From Haematococcus lacustris (lineage: Eukaryota; Chlorophyta; Chlorophyceae; Chlamydomonadales; Haematococcaceae): a stretch of DNA of 64,000 bases. Below the pieces are notes generated by a model, which made no database searches, was not told where the DNA came from, and saw only the letters and a program-made list of their open reading frames with translations. The stretch lies in the NCBI GenBank assembly GCA_030144725.1, contig JASKMD010000026.1, positions 15,388,814-15,452,813 of the forward strand. The letters are read 5' to 3'. The translations under genes were made by a program, and so were the position numbers. Below, one piece after another: positions 1 through 10,955 of the stretch; position 1 is the first letter of the stretch, and each line of letters begins with the position of its first letter.

Positions 1-249
1 CCAGAGGCAGCTAAGCCTACCCAGCCCACCAAGGCTGCCAAGGCAAAGCCAGCACCACAGCCAGGCAGGTGGCTTGACAGGGACTGCAATGAAGTATTGA
101 AGTTGCAGCGCATCGGGGAGAGCAGGTGGCGCCCGCTGGAGCTGTGCTACTGGCCAGAGCAGGGCACTCTGCCAGCCGAGGGCAAGGAGTACCCAGGCCT
201 GGGCTACAAGCGGCTGCGAGACAAGCCACCCAAGGCCCAGCAGCAGTAG
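1..249 (+). pseudogene. Fanzor-like nuclease, C-terminal end (copy F1)
   Basis: The reading frame is open from the window edge to a TAG at 247-249. It encodes a proline/alanine/lysine-rich linker, then a RuvC-III-type block (WLDRDCNEVLKL, about 67-105), then a conserved tail ending in a run of glutamines. The same protein, nearly residue for residue, ends the copy at 16,483-16,744, where the glutamine run goes on to a later stop. Here one CAG has become TAG inside the run, which shortens the end by a few residues. Fanzors are eukaryotic homologues of TnpB, RNA-guided DNA nucleases with a split RuvC site; the RDxN motif carries the third acidic residue. Only the end of the gene is in the window, so integrity upstream is unknown. 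Confidence 0.75.
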
Positions 250-547
250 CAGCAGCAGCAGCCTGCTGTGGCACAGTAGTGTCTGCCCCCCTTTGTTGAG
301 CTGTCATCAGCTCACGATCAGTGCATGTTTTTCATGCCAACTCTCCACGATAGCCCTCGTGGTCAGGCAATTGTGTAAGTGGTAGGCACTCATGCACCAT
401 ATCCATGGGTATTGGGTATACTCCACACAGCCCATTAACACCATTTGAGTCGGGCCACTAGTGGTCCCTAGTAATCCCGCCAGTGGCTGCTAGTGGCCAC
501 AACTGGTCCGGCTCAAATGGAGGCCCTAGTGAGGGACAAGGGGGCTG
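250..547 (+). ncRNA. conserved 3' tail of F1, candidate omega-RNA region
   Basis: This stretch after the nuclease stop is non-coding but matches 16,745-17,079 almost base for base, and its second half matches 48,603-48,806 on the other strand. The three copies stop agreeing after GAGGGACAAGGGGGCTG (ending at 547 here), which marks the probable right end of the element. The last 110 bases hold several ACTAGTGG/CCACTAGT-type blocks able to pair with one another. In TnpB and Fanzor the guide RNA scaffold lies at this position and the guide is read from just past the element end. The RNA itself is inferred. Confidence 0.4.
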
Positions 548-1410
548 GTCTTGGTGACGGTGTGCATCCCAGCAGGCACCTTGCCTAGTTGCCGCGAAGA
601 AGGAAGGGAGGCGTCGCACCATAGGAGCATTTCCTAGCTAACCCCCCTATCCTTCTTTGCATGACGCGTTGAACTCAGGAGGCTCCAGCATGGGGTATGT
701 AATCCTCATACTCGATACGACACCGTGTCCAATAGCGGTCATTAGGGTCAGGCACAAGAGGTAGGGGGACAGGGGGATCAGGGCGACAGCTCATGGCTGA
801 TTAGATCAGGCTGCCTTCATCTCGTTGGTGGTGTGTATTACATGACGCACTTCGACAGCGTGAATCCTCAGCTCAGCTACCAAGTTGATTGTTCTAGTGA
901 GTCGGGCCGAGCCGGGCCGAGCCGGGCCGGCTGGGCTCAGCGGGTCTGTCGGCTGCAACAAAGTCCCGCCACCCTAGTCGCGGCATCTACGATCTCACTA
1001 TCGCGCAATGCGACGGTCCCCGGTGTTGGTGGTCGGCGCGCGCGTCCTGATTGCTGCATGTCATCCTGGAGCTCGCACCCAACAGTAGTGCCTCCTCTAC
1101 TGCCCACATCCCTGCCCTAGTACCAGCAGGCTGACGTCTTAGCTGCTGTCGGCCCAGGTGTCAGTCATTCACAGATGCGCAGCCTTGCAGGCCTAGCAGG
1201 AAACGTGCTATCATGCACTTCGCGAGATTTAAGCATGTGGCCAATGTACTTCGAGGAAGTATAGGGTCTATTTCCCGCCCAAGCCTTCATCATCCTCGCC
1301 CTGCTGCTCACCAACAACTCCCTGCACGCATCCTGCCCCCTACACCACACCTCGTTGCACTGTCCTCAGTCCACCATGCCCAGCAGCGCAGGCCGAGCCA
1401 GATACCAGGG
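548..1410. other. no gene recognised
   Basis: This lies between the F1 right end and the eIF4B stop, which reads towards it. I see no coding signal. Bases 690-745 resemble 63,694-63,760 beyond copy F6, so an older repeat may run through here. Confidence 0.4.
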
Positions 1411-4400
1411 TCACCAGCCACCCCCCCTCCCCGCGGGAGCAGCTGACCTGGGGGCCTCACGCATGTCCCTGGCCCCCCTCTCCCCTCCCTCGCCTCCCCT
1501 ACTCCCCCCAAACCCACCCCGCACCCCGCCTGCTGCAGCGCCCCGGCCACTGGCCCCGCCCGCCGCCCCAGGGCTGGTGGGCTGGAAGCCCCTGACACCA
1601 GACGCCCCTCCTCTGGCGCCAGACTCACGCCGCTCCCACCCGCCGCTGTCCTGCTCCTCCTCACCAGCTGGCCCGCCGTTTGTCCCGCTGCTGCTGCCTG
1701 GACCTTCCCCTGGCCCTGCTGCCCCTTTGTGCCCCTCCTTGGCGGCGGACTGGGCAGCAGCTCGGGCCTCAGCGTCCAGCTTCAGCTTCAAGCTATGCAG
1801 CTCCTCTTCCTGCAGCCATGCACCAGCAGCCATGCGCATGGCTTGCATGCACACACAGACACAGACCACACATGCCATCAGAAGACCAGAAGGACCCAGA
1901 CGCAGTGGTTGCACAATGCCAGCGGTCAGACAGCTCTCCCAACAGCCCTCCCATCAGCATGCTAACATGCACTGACACTTTCTGAGTGCCTAGCCATGCA
2001 CAGGTGTGAGGTATGATAAGCAACTGCCCATCTCACACATGTGCTTTGTGACAGGATCTGGGGCTGAGCTGGACCCCCCAGAGCTCCAACCATCCTGTCC
2101 CCAACCATCTAGCTCCGCCTTGGCCGAGCCCTGCTCCAGCCCTCCCTGCTGCTGCGCCCAGCCCACACCCCTGCTGCTGCATCCACAGCCACAGGGGCTG
2201 GCACTGTGACTGCCATGGTCCAGCCTGCTAGCCTACTGCTGACCTTGGCCTCCAGCTCAGTGCGCGCCTCAGCGACACTGTCCTCGGCCCCCGGCGTTGC
2301 CTCCAGTGTGGCGAGCTCTCGCCTGCACGCCTCCACCTCCTCCCGCAGCTCCACTTCTGCTGGGCTGTCATCACTGCATTTAGACAGATACACAGACAGG
2401 CCCCAGCCAGCTGCAAGCATGCACTGTGGCAGGGGGCAGAGCGCTGGGCAGAAGGAAAAGGCCTGACGCAGACCCGGCCTGAGCCCCGTACTGCTTTGGT
2501 GTCTGAACCTTGCACCAGGCTCTTCTTTGGTGAAGGGGCAGCCTGTCTCGCCAACAAGCCAACCTGCCTGCCTGAGGCCTACCAATGTTCCTTTTCCAAT
2601 GCTATACACAGATCGCCCACCCGCCCTCACACACAATTTTCAGGATCCAGCACACCTACCGGGTCACCTCTTCCAACACAGCCTCTTCCACCTTGGGCTC
2701 CACCTTAGCCTCAGGCTTCACCTCCAGCTTCGACTCAAGAGCCAGCGGGTCCACTCCCTTCTCCTTCAACACCTCCTCCCGCGGACGAGCTGCCCCAAAG
2801 GGGTTGCTCTTCTTCACTGCAGGTGCTGGTACAGGTGCTGGTGCAGGTGCTGGTGCAGGTGCTGGTGCTGCAGCCACCGCAGTGGGTCCTGCCCCAGCCT
2901 CCGCTGCCGCCTCCCCTGCCCTCGACGCTGCCACCACCGCTGCATAGCCATTAGTAGCAGGGGGCGCAGGGGCTGCAGGCATGGGAGCAGGGGCACCAGC
3001 TGGCGGATTGTCCAGTGGCAGTGTCCGAGGAGCTAACTTCAGGCGAGGTCGCTCAACCGCTATGCTGCCCACCCCACCCGTCGCTGCTCCCTCCCCTGCC
3101 TCGTTGGCTGGGCCACGCCGAGTCCATCGATCCTCCCCAGTGTCGGCTGCGCCAGAGAAAGCAAAGCCAGACCGCTGACCGGAATTGCCTCGAGGAGCCC
3201 GATCATCGCCTGCTCGGCCCCCTGGTGCTGGGCCCGCCTGAAACTGCCTGCCTCGGCTCCATTGATCCTCCTCGTCTGCCTTGCTACTCGCGCGGGGTTC
3301 GAACATGGCACCCCCCCGTGGCCCATCACGGTCCATACCCCCAACTCGGGGCGCGTCCCGGAAGCCGCCCATGCCACGGCGCTCAGGCTCGGTGCTGGGC
3401 TGGAAGGTGCGGGATGCGCCCCAGTTGTCCACCTCATCTGCTGCAGAGATGGGGCGTGGCTCGCGGCTGTCCCTGCGAGGACCATCAGACCTGAAGCCAC
3501 CCCCCCCTGCCCGAGGCCCCCCAAAACTGCCGGGAGCGCTGGGCTGGAAGGTGCGGGTGGCACCCCAGTTGTCAGTCTCATCTGCCCGGGAAGGCATAAA
3601 GCCCATGCCGTCCATGTCATCGCCACCACGGCGCCCACGCCCCTCTTGGCGGCCTACAAAGCACAGGAGTGAGGGGCTATGGAGGGCCCTCATGTGATGT
3701 GGGTGGCCCTGAAGCTGCTCGTCATCCAGGCCCCTCCACTGTGCTGTCACGTCACGGTCAGGTCCATTTGGCGCACAACGCGGTAGGTGCGGTTAAGACT
3801 ATGGACAGACCACTCAATGAATTGAAGAAGAGTGCTGGCAGCTGTGTGCTGTGCTGGTTTCTGCAAGCCAGATGTACAGGCAGTGGATGTGGACCTCAAG
3901 CATTGCCCAGTTGTATCCACCTGAGCTGAGGTATGCATCTGTGTCGAGACACCTGTGCATACACGGGTGCTCATCACATTCCGCACCTCGATCCCCGCCA
4001 TAACCACCAAAGCCTCCTCCGAGCGGGTTACCAGCGTCCTCGCCCTCTACCTTCCCACGGGACGAGGTCGGCAAAGTCCTCAGCACCTCCTGGTCTGAGA
4101 GCTTTGCATTAATTCGGTTTGCCGCGGTGGGGGCAACACCGGTGAACTCGCTCAAAGACAGCTTGATGCCCTTTTTGTTCTTCTTCCCCTTGCCCTGCTG
4201 AGGTTCCTTCTGTGCATCCCCCAGAGATGGGAATTCAGTAGCCGACAGCGTCGGCTTAACCAGCACAGAGTGGGTGCCCTGTGCATTTATAAAACGAGCC
4301 TGCCTTGTATTCGCCATAACAATCTGCTGGCCAGTTATTGCGCGTGCGCAGCACCGCGCAGATACTCACAGCTTCCACCTCCTCCTCCACGCTGTCGGCC

Positions 4401-4426
4401 CAGCTCGCGCCGCCCAAGGCCGTCAT
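1411..4426 (-). CDS. eIF4B: eukaryotic translation initiation factor 4B, plant type
   Basis: eIF4B stimulates the eIF4A helicase and binds mRNA and 18S rRNA during cytosolic ribosome recruitment. Five exons fit with consistent phases: 4,370-4,426, 3,987-4,278 (or to 4,299), 2,660-3,653, 2,244-2,373 and 1,411-1,809, giving about 623 residues. The start MTALGGASWAD followed by an acidic stretch, then TEFPSLG and a lysine-rich block before KLSLSEF, follows plant eIF4B. The centre has three repeats of the form ADExDNWGAxRxFQP with RG/GG-rich spacers. The hallmark C-terminal segment RPRLKLAPRTLPLD and SNPFGAARPREEVLKEKG is present, followed by a charged helical tail. An ATG at 4,317 opens a long frame but lacks the plant-like N-terminus, so I prefer 4,426 (4,450 in the same frame is possible). 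The last exon, glycine-rich, is the least certain. Confidence 0.88.
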
Positions 4427-4800
4427 CTTTGTCGACGATACGTGTAGCAAGCCAGCGGTAAAATGTGTTTGCTAGAGTGGCAGACACCCTCTTGCAAAGA
4501 ATTGTCGTTTATGAGTTTTTGGTGTTGACCATGTTGCATTTGAAACGAGGAGTTTGGTCAGGAGCACAATGATGCTGGTCGTAGTCAAGATTCCGGCACC
4601 GATCCAGCTCCTCATGCAAGACTTCTTGGGGCTGGTTATGACCTGTAGGTAGTCGCCCTCCACAATAAACTCTCATACACTGGGAGACCCTTGACAGAGC
4701 AAAGCCTAGCCTTGCGACCAGCTACCTTCCAAGACCACATGGTTGGATGGCAAATCACAAAGAGGTTGGGCTGACTCAAAGGTTTAGCCTATTTGGACTT
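4427..4800. other. upstream region of eIF4B, no gene
   Basis: This lies upstream of eIF4B on the minus strand and should hold its promoter. No TATA box or other element is convincing. No protein-coding signal on either strand. Confidence 0.3.
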
Positions 4801-4859
4801 GTACAACAGACCTCCGCTGCTGCGCCAGGAGACATGCATCGAGTGCAACTGCTTGATGT

Positions 4860-5062
4860 GGAGCTGGTGTGTATCGTTGAGGACTGTTGTGTCGATAGTA
4901 CTGGTGGAGCACAGCCTGGCGTTGGGCAGCCTCTCATTCACTAGCTTGAAGGTACTTCTTGCCAGGGCGGGATATGCCTCAGGGCCTTCCCACTGGCACG
5001 CTCTCCCACATACGCTGGAAGTTGAGGCACGGGTTGGTGTCCCGGTCCAGCCAACTGCCCCG
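4860..5062 (-). pseudogene. Fanzor-like fragment around RuvC-III (copy F8)
   Basis: Read on the minus strand, 5,053-5,015 encodes WLDRDTNPCLNFQ, matching the RuvC-III block of the copy near 61,475. It is followed after frameshifts by KLVNERLPNARL, equivalent to the conserved tail of the same copy. In-frame stops and shifts break it, and no other part of the nuclease is nearby. It lies between eIF4B and ETF-alpha, in the 3' flank of the latter. A relic of subfamily B is the simplest reading. Confidence 0.7.
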
Positions 5063-5365
5063 TGGAGGGGTTTGAAATGGATTACAGGGACAAGACAGGG
5101 GGTGATTGCGAATTAAAAGTCCCTGGATCAAGTTGTCAATAGTCAAATCAGATTGTCAATCGTCAAATCGTACCTAGACCATCATCATTATCATCTTCAG
5201 CATCTCAGTTTCGTCGCCGCTGTGCCAGAGCATGACTACACGGAGAGACTGCTGGAACTGGGTACACATGCACTGGGCCTTGATCTGACTGGGTCCATGA
5301 ACCCCGACCCATTGTCAGCACCACCCCTGAAGACTAGCTAGTGCACAGAGTCCTCTGCGCAGTGG

Positions 5366-5986
5366 TCAGTTTTGTTGGCTAGCTCTCAACGCGCGAACCT
5401 GGCGCTCCAGCTCAGGCACAGCTTCGAACAGGTCCGCCACCAGGCCATAGTCAGCCACCTGCAGCCACATGTGCGTGAGAGGATGGCAACCTTGACCACC
5501 TAAACGCAGGCAGTCCTTGTACTGCGCCCCTGGCACTCCTTGGCTGCTCTACACAGTATGACATCAAGGTGTGACGTCAAGGTGGGCAGGCGGAGCTTCT
5601 CAGTGGCAGCAGGGTGGCCAGGAGGGGGTGCTGCACCTGGAAAATGGGCGCCTCACGGTCGTTGTTGATAGCCACGATGCATTTGCTGTCCTTGATGCCC
5701 GCCAGGTGTTGCTGTGCAGTCAAGGCTCAGGGGAGGGAGGTGAGGGGCCGGCAGGGCGCCAGGGGAGCACAGGGGGGAGACCAGGAGGCATGTTAAGGCT
5801 TGCCTGCTGGAGGAATTGCCGTGTGTGCTGACCCTGACCCTGACCCTGACCCTGACCCTGACCCTGACCCTGACCCTGACCCTGACCCTGACCCTGACCC
5901 TGACCCTGACCCTGACCCTGACCCTGACCCTGACCCTGGCCCTGACCCTGACCCTGACACTGACCCTGACTCTCGGTCAAGTACGT

Positions 5987-6020
<34 letters not shown>

Positions 6021-9000
6021 GCTGCTGATGTTGCTGGCTGCAAGGCCAGCGGAGGTGAACAGCGTGAGGGCCAGCCAGGCAGTCCAGCGCCACTCACAAT
6101 GGCGCCTGAGATGCCCACTCCGATGTACAGGTCAGGGGAGATGATCTTGCCAGTCTGGCCCACCTGCACAAGGCCGGCAGGGCAGGAGCCTTGGGGCGTA
6201 GAGCCTTCGGAGGGGAGGGCAGGAGGCTTTGAGGTGAAGGGCCAGAGGCTGCATGGGCAGCGCCTGCCTCGCACTCAGGGCTTGTGGGCGTGAGGGGAGG
6301 AGAGGTCAGCACAAGGGGGGAGAGGTCAGCGTGAAGGAGGGAGGTGTCAGCGTGAGGGGTGGATGTGTAGTGCCAACACAGGCAAGGACTGCTGCTCGCC
6401 AAGGAGGGTCACACTCAGGTCAGGGGGCAGAGGGCAGGGCTGACACGGCCAGACAGGTGTCCCCTGCTGTTGCCAGCAGCTGCCACACACTGCGTGTATG
6501 CCACGCCCAGCTCTCCTCCCTGCCATCCCCTCCCCAACCGCCTCCAACCACCTATGCCCAATCACCTGTAGGTCGTTGGCTGCCATGCCACCGTCCACAG
6601 CGGCTCGTGACGCGCCCACCGCCCCACCGCCAAAAGCATCAGCCAGCCGCTCCAGCTGCTGGAAGGCAGCGGCTGTCTTGAGCGCACGTCCCCCACACAC
6701 CACCACCCTGGCAGCAGCACAGCACAAGGCAGGGCCACCTGCTGGCTGACCTGGACCTGGCAGCAGCAGCAGCAGCGGCGGCAGCAGCAGCAGCAGCGGC
6801 GGCAGCGGCGGCGGCAGCAGCAGCAGCGGCGGCAGCAGCAGCATGGCCCCATGCCCAGCACACCAGGTGGTCAGGTGCAGGGGAAGGAGGGGGGGGCGGG
6901 GAGGTGGGTGGGTGGAGACATCCACCGGCTGGAGGAGGAGGAGCAGGAGGAGAAGGAAGAAGGTGGTGCATGGGGCATGATTAGACATGCTGGTAGGGCA
7001 TGATGGGTCAAGGACTGCCTATGTGGCTGCTGCAGCCAGTGGCGCCAGCACCGCCAGATCTTCTACGCCGCAGCCTGCACTCTTCCACACCCCTCACAGC
7101 CCTACACCCCCCGCAGCCGCAGCCGCAGCATCATCAGCAGCAGCAGTAGCAGCTGCAGTATCCAACACCGACAGCAGCAGCGCTGCAGCAGCACGGGGGG
7201 CCCCTGCCTTGGCACCCAGCCACCCCCCCCTCCCCCCTGCGCTTACCTAGATGCCCCCAGCTCCGGCTTCCCCCCACTCTCCACCTGGCTGCTGACCCAC
7301 TCGCTGCCTGGCCCTGCTGCCGACCCCTGGGAACCCGGCCCTGCTGCTGGCGGGCTGAGCACGGCTGCCTGCACCTCCTCCGCCGCAAGCTGCACGATGG
7401 CGGCAGGGTTGCTGGGGGAGCCAGGCTGGGTGGCGGCAGGGGGGAAGGAGGCGGTGCGCACCTGGGGGGTTGCAATGGGGCCAGCGGGGCGGCAGCTGAG
7501 GTGCAGTGTGGGCAGGTGGCGGGGCAACGGCAGGGCAGTGTGGCAGGGCAGCAGACCTCACGAAGACTGCGGTGGTGGCAGCTGCAGGGACAGTGAGGGG
7601 TGCAGAGGCAAGCAGGTGACCAGATTCAGGAGTGATCTCCAAGCCAACAATTAGTGTGACATAAGCCAGCCTGGCAGCCATGCTTACAGTGAACACTACA
7701 TCTGGCTTCGGGCTCCCCAGCTTTTAGAATGTTTGCACTGTGTTTATACATTACAAATTGTACACTCATTGCAGCCATTACAAAGTGTGATTTATGAAAT
7801 GGTACATAGTGTGATTGCCCAGCTATCCAGCTCCCCCCATTGTGTCTACAACGATCACCAGCCCTCATCCCCACAGCGCTATCAGTAGCAGCCCAACACC
7901 TCCGTCACCACCTCCACTGCAAGCTGCACATACAGCAGCCCAGCACCCAGCCAGCCAGCCCCACTGCCTCCCTTTCCCCCTCACCGTCATCAAGGGAGCA
8001 GCGGCAAGCAGGTGACCAGGTTCATGAGTGATTCAGGCATGACCTTTGACCCCTCACCGTCATCATGCGCACTCCAGGCTGCTGATACTGCACGGTGGCC
8101 AAGGCATTGCCAGCGTACACAGGCCTGCAGGGGCAGGGGCCAGCAGCCAGGTCAGCCAGGTCAGGGGGCTGGCTGGGTGCACTGAGAGCCCTCAGAGCCA
8201 GGCAGGACCCCCTGACGCAGCAGCCAGGGGAGGAGAGCAGCAAATGGGTGGAAGGAAGCGTCAGGGGGAGTGGGCCGGGGTTGCAATGCGTTTAAAGTGG
8301 GTATTAGGTATCAGGTGATGGAAACTGAGACTTTAGTGAGCGCCACCAGGTCAGCTGCAGCCACAGCCCAGCTGAGGCTGGAGGGTGGGCCAGCAGCAGT
8401 GCAGCCAGGCAGCCAGGCAGGCCAGCACCTGCCTGGTGAAGGTGTGCTGATCCAGCACCTGGGTCACGTCGGCCACCGGCTGGACCCCCAGCAGGGCTGC
8501 AGCCCGGGGTAACCAGTTCTTGCCCCACGCTGACCCGGGCGCCACGATATGGGAGAAGGCCAGCCTGGTGGGGTGCAGCAGCAGACCCGTGTCACACTCC
8601 AGTCTCACCCCCCACAGTGGTGGTCACTCAAAACACACAGGGGGCCAGCTGAAGAGGTTGTATCACTGAGGTGGGAGGGGGGAGGGAGCCAGCTAGGGAC
8701 GTTGATCATTGAGGAGGGGGGAGGGGAGGGGGGGATAAGGGAGGGGGTGGGGAGGGGAGGATAAGGGAGGAGGTGGGGAGGGGAGGATAAGGGAGGGGGT
8801 GGGGAGGGGAGGATAAGGGAGGGGGTGGGGAGGGGGTGATAAGGGAGGGGGTGGGGAGGGGAGGATAAGGGAGGGGGTGGGGAGGGGAGGATGAGGGAGG
8901 GGGTGGGGAGGGGAGGATAAGGGAGGGGGTGGGGAGGGGAGGATAAGGGAGGGGGTGGGGAGGGGAGGATAAGGGAGGGGGTGGGGAGGGGAGGATAAGG

Positions 9001-9848
9001 GAGGGGGTGGGGAGGGGAGGATAAGGGAGGAGGTGGGGAGGGGAGGAAAAGGGAGGAGGTGGGGAGGGGAGAAAAAGGGAGGAGGCGGGGATGGTAGAGG
9101 GGGGTTGAGCCAGGTGTTAGGAGAGGGGGTGCTGTACCAGGATGTTGTACCTGGTCTGCAGCGCCAGCAGCAGTCGAGACAGGGGCTCTGCCAGCTGGTG
9201 CTGCAGCCCTGGGTGCTGAGCTACCAGCACCTGCTGGACATCAGGGCAGGCAGGCAGGCAGCTCAGGTGGGCAGGTCCCTGACACTACAGCTGCTGCTGC
9301 TGCTCCTGTTGCTGCTGCTCCTGTTGCTGTTCCTACTGCCGCTGCTGCTGCTGCTGCTGCTGCTCCTGTTGCTGCTCCTACTGCCGCTGCTGCTGCTGCT
9401 CCTGTTGCTGCTCCTGGTGCTGCTGACAAGCAATGCTACTGCAGCTGCTAGCGCTCCACCTGCTCACACTCCTGACAGTAGATGTAGGAGGCTGGGGTGG
9501 CTCAGGCACTGACCTTGGTCACGCCCTGCACTTGTGCTGCCGCCTGCGCTGCCGCCTGCACGTCATGACCTGCCACTAAGGCAGTGATGGGCTGTCCCAG
9601 GGCCGCAGCGGCTGTGAAGGTGTTCAGGCAGGCAGGGGCAAGACCGCCTGCTGCCCGTGTTTCACAAAGAACAAGGGTACCTAGCTGCGGCAACACGAAA
9701 ATGGAACCGTTGAACGTCATATCATGCCGCACTCGACAGCGTGCTGGTTCGTTCTTAGGCGCGATGCGGGACACTGGGCGCTGCTGACCTGTCGAGCCTT
9801 GCCGTGGAGCGCCTGGAAGTGCAGGCGCGTCAGCGCGCTTAGCCGCAT
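5366..9848 (-). CDS. ETFA: electron transfer flavoprotein alpha subunit, mitochondrial
   Basis: ETF-alpha pairs with ETF-beta in the mitochondrial matrix, binds FAD, and passes electrons from acyl-CoA and other dehydrogenases to ETF:ubiquinone oxidoreductase. Ten exons join in phase: 9,789-9,848, 9,514-9,684, 9,151-9,230, 8,433-8,564, 8,058-8,124, 7,247-7,461, 6,566-6,707, 6,098-6,163, 5,637-5,711 and 5,366-5,458, giving 366 residues, the usual size. The first exon codes a basic, amphipathic presequence ([20 protein letters not shown]). The body shows [64 protein letters not shown] and [17 protein letters not shown], the FAD-domain signature. The intron after exon 4 starts GC (AG|GCAGGT); only this donor keeps the frame. 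A TGTAA at 5,086-5,082 could be the polyadenylation signal. Introns carry several satellites. Confidence 0.93.
5828..5970. repeat. (CCCTGA)n hexamer array
   Basis: About 24 copies of a hexamer with a few substitutions near the right end, followed at about 5,987-6,016 by a (GGCT)n run. It lies in an ETF-alpha intron. The unit differs from the plant telomere repeat, so it is not telomeric. Confidence 0.95.
6756..6842. repeat. CAG/CGG trinucleotide tract
   Basis: Interrupted (CAG)n with CGG steps, in an ETF-alpha intron next to the exon ending at 6,707. It yields poly-Ala, poly-Leu and poly-Cys frames that are not genes. Confidence 0.9.
8713..9080. repeat. 26-bp G-rich minisatellite
   Basis: About 13 tandem units of roughly GATAAGGGAGGGGGTGGGG plus AGGGGAG, G-rich on the plus strand, in the third intron of ETF-alpha. 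The transcribed strand is the complementary C-rich one, so the pre-mRNA is C-rich. Confidence 0.92.
9288..9425. repeat. CTG-rich triplet tract
   Basis: CTG/CTC/TTG triplets in the second intron of ETF-alpha. The poly-Leu and poly-Ala frames across it are by-products of the repeat. Confidence 0.9.
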
Positions 9849-9889
9849 GCTCTATGAACCAACACTCGATAATTTCAGTCACAACAAAA

Positions 9890-10955
9890 TGGCCGTCGAG
9901 AACCCTAACCCCATGCAGCCTTCAAGTCGATTGAAGGGGTACTGGGACAAGCCAGAAGGATGACACGGCTCACCCATCCCCCAGGTGATCAGGTCGGCCA
10001 TCCACCAACCGCCATGTGCAGCGCTTACTCCAGTCTGATCTGATTTTGGTTGCGTTGGCATTGAGGGAGTTGTTGTCGCCTTGCAGGTGCACCTGGTCCA
10101 GCTCCTGAAGCTTGGCAACTGGCCAGGCACTGCTGGGCTGCTCAAACATGGCCACCTCACCGGGCAGCAGCCTGATGCGGCTGTGGTGGGGGCCACGCAT
10201 CAGGTGCTCCTGCACACTTGCATTGGTGAGCAGGTCCATGGCAGCCTTGATCTGTGGCAGCAGGTTGGGATCCTCAATGCCCAGCTGAACTGGGGGAGGC
10301 AGCTGGGCTGGGGGGGCTGAATTGCGGGGGGAGCTGCGTGTGGGGAGGCGGGGGTGAGAGTAGGGAGGGCAGGCTGGGTCAGGTGGGGGAGGGGGGCATG
10401 GGGCTGGACCTGCTGCTGGGAAGCCTGGAGTGGGCTGGCCTAGGAAGCACTGGAGTAGCATGGTCAGCGACATGACCGCTGCCAGGCAACACTGCATGCT
10501 GCCCATGGTCATGCGCTGGTTGACCTGTGCCACCACTGCATCGACTTGCTCTGGGCTCAGGTTAGGCCGCGCTGCCTCCACAAGGCCGCGAAAGGCTGCC
10601 TTGATAACCTGGCGCTGCTCTGCAATCACTTCCTGCTCACCCTGTCCCTGCCCCTCATCCTCTTGCTGCTCACTGCCACTGGCACCTGCATTACATGGGA
10701 CGGCACAGCACACGCGCACGGAGTCGCAATGTCGCGTCGGGAGGGGGGACTAGCCTTTCGTCGAGCTTAGCGGCTTACCGGCTGCACTCTGTGCGGGGGA
10801 GACGGGGCGCTTGCGTTTCCTTTTCCTTTTCGGCGGCATCTCAGGGATTCAGCAACATTATTGAAGCGGAGTGGTCGTGCTAGGGGGTGCATCAGGTCGC
10901 CATCGAATCGGAGTGCCGGCAACCGGAGTGGGGCGGAAATGAGATCCATTACACA
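9890..10955 (-). pseudogene. Fanzor-family element, 5' half (copy F3)
   Basis: On the minus strand an ATG at 10,839 starts a short exon (10,779-10,839) coding MPPKRKRKRKRP, a strong nuclear localisation signal, ending at G|GTAAGC. The acceptor at 10,685 restores the frame (phase 1) into a conserved segment with VIKAAFRGLVEAARPNLSP and, later, IEDPNLLPQIKAAMDLL. The same first exon, intron and second exon occur at 58,240 (+) and, decayed, at 35,960 (-); this is how the piece is tied to the nuclease copies. The RuvC half is missing: recognisable sequence fades by about 9,970, just upstream of the ETF-alpha start at 9,848. The N-terminal domain has no function I can name. Confidence 0.65.

Noticed and set aside
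1..249. Bacterial TnpB contamination
   Set aside because: Copies have spliceosomal introns, NLS exons and algal composition, and lie between algal genes.
3987..4317. ATG at 4,317 as the eIF4B start
   Set aside because: The exon at 4,370-4,426 gives a plant-like N-terminus and splices in phase; the 4,317 ATG would lie in the first intron.
5828..5970. Internal telomere repeat
   Set aside because: The unit is CCCTGA, not the plant CCCTAAA or Chlamydomonas CCCTAAAA; the run at 24,290 is also GTCAGG.
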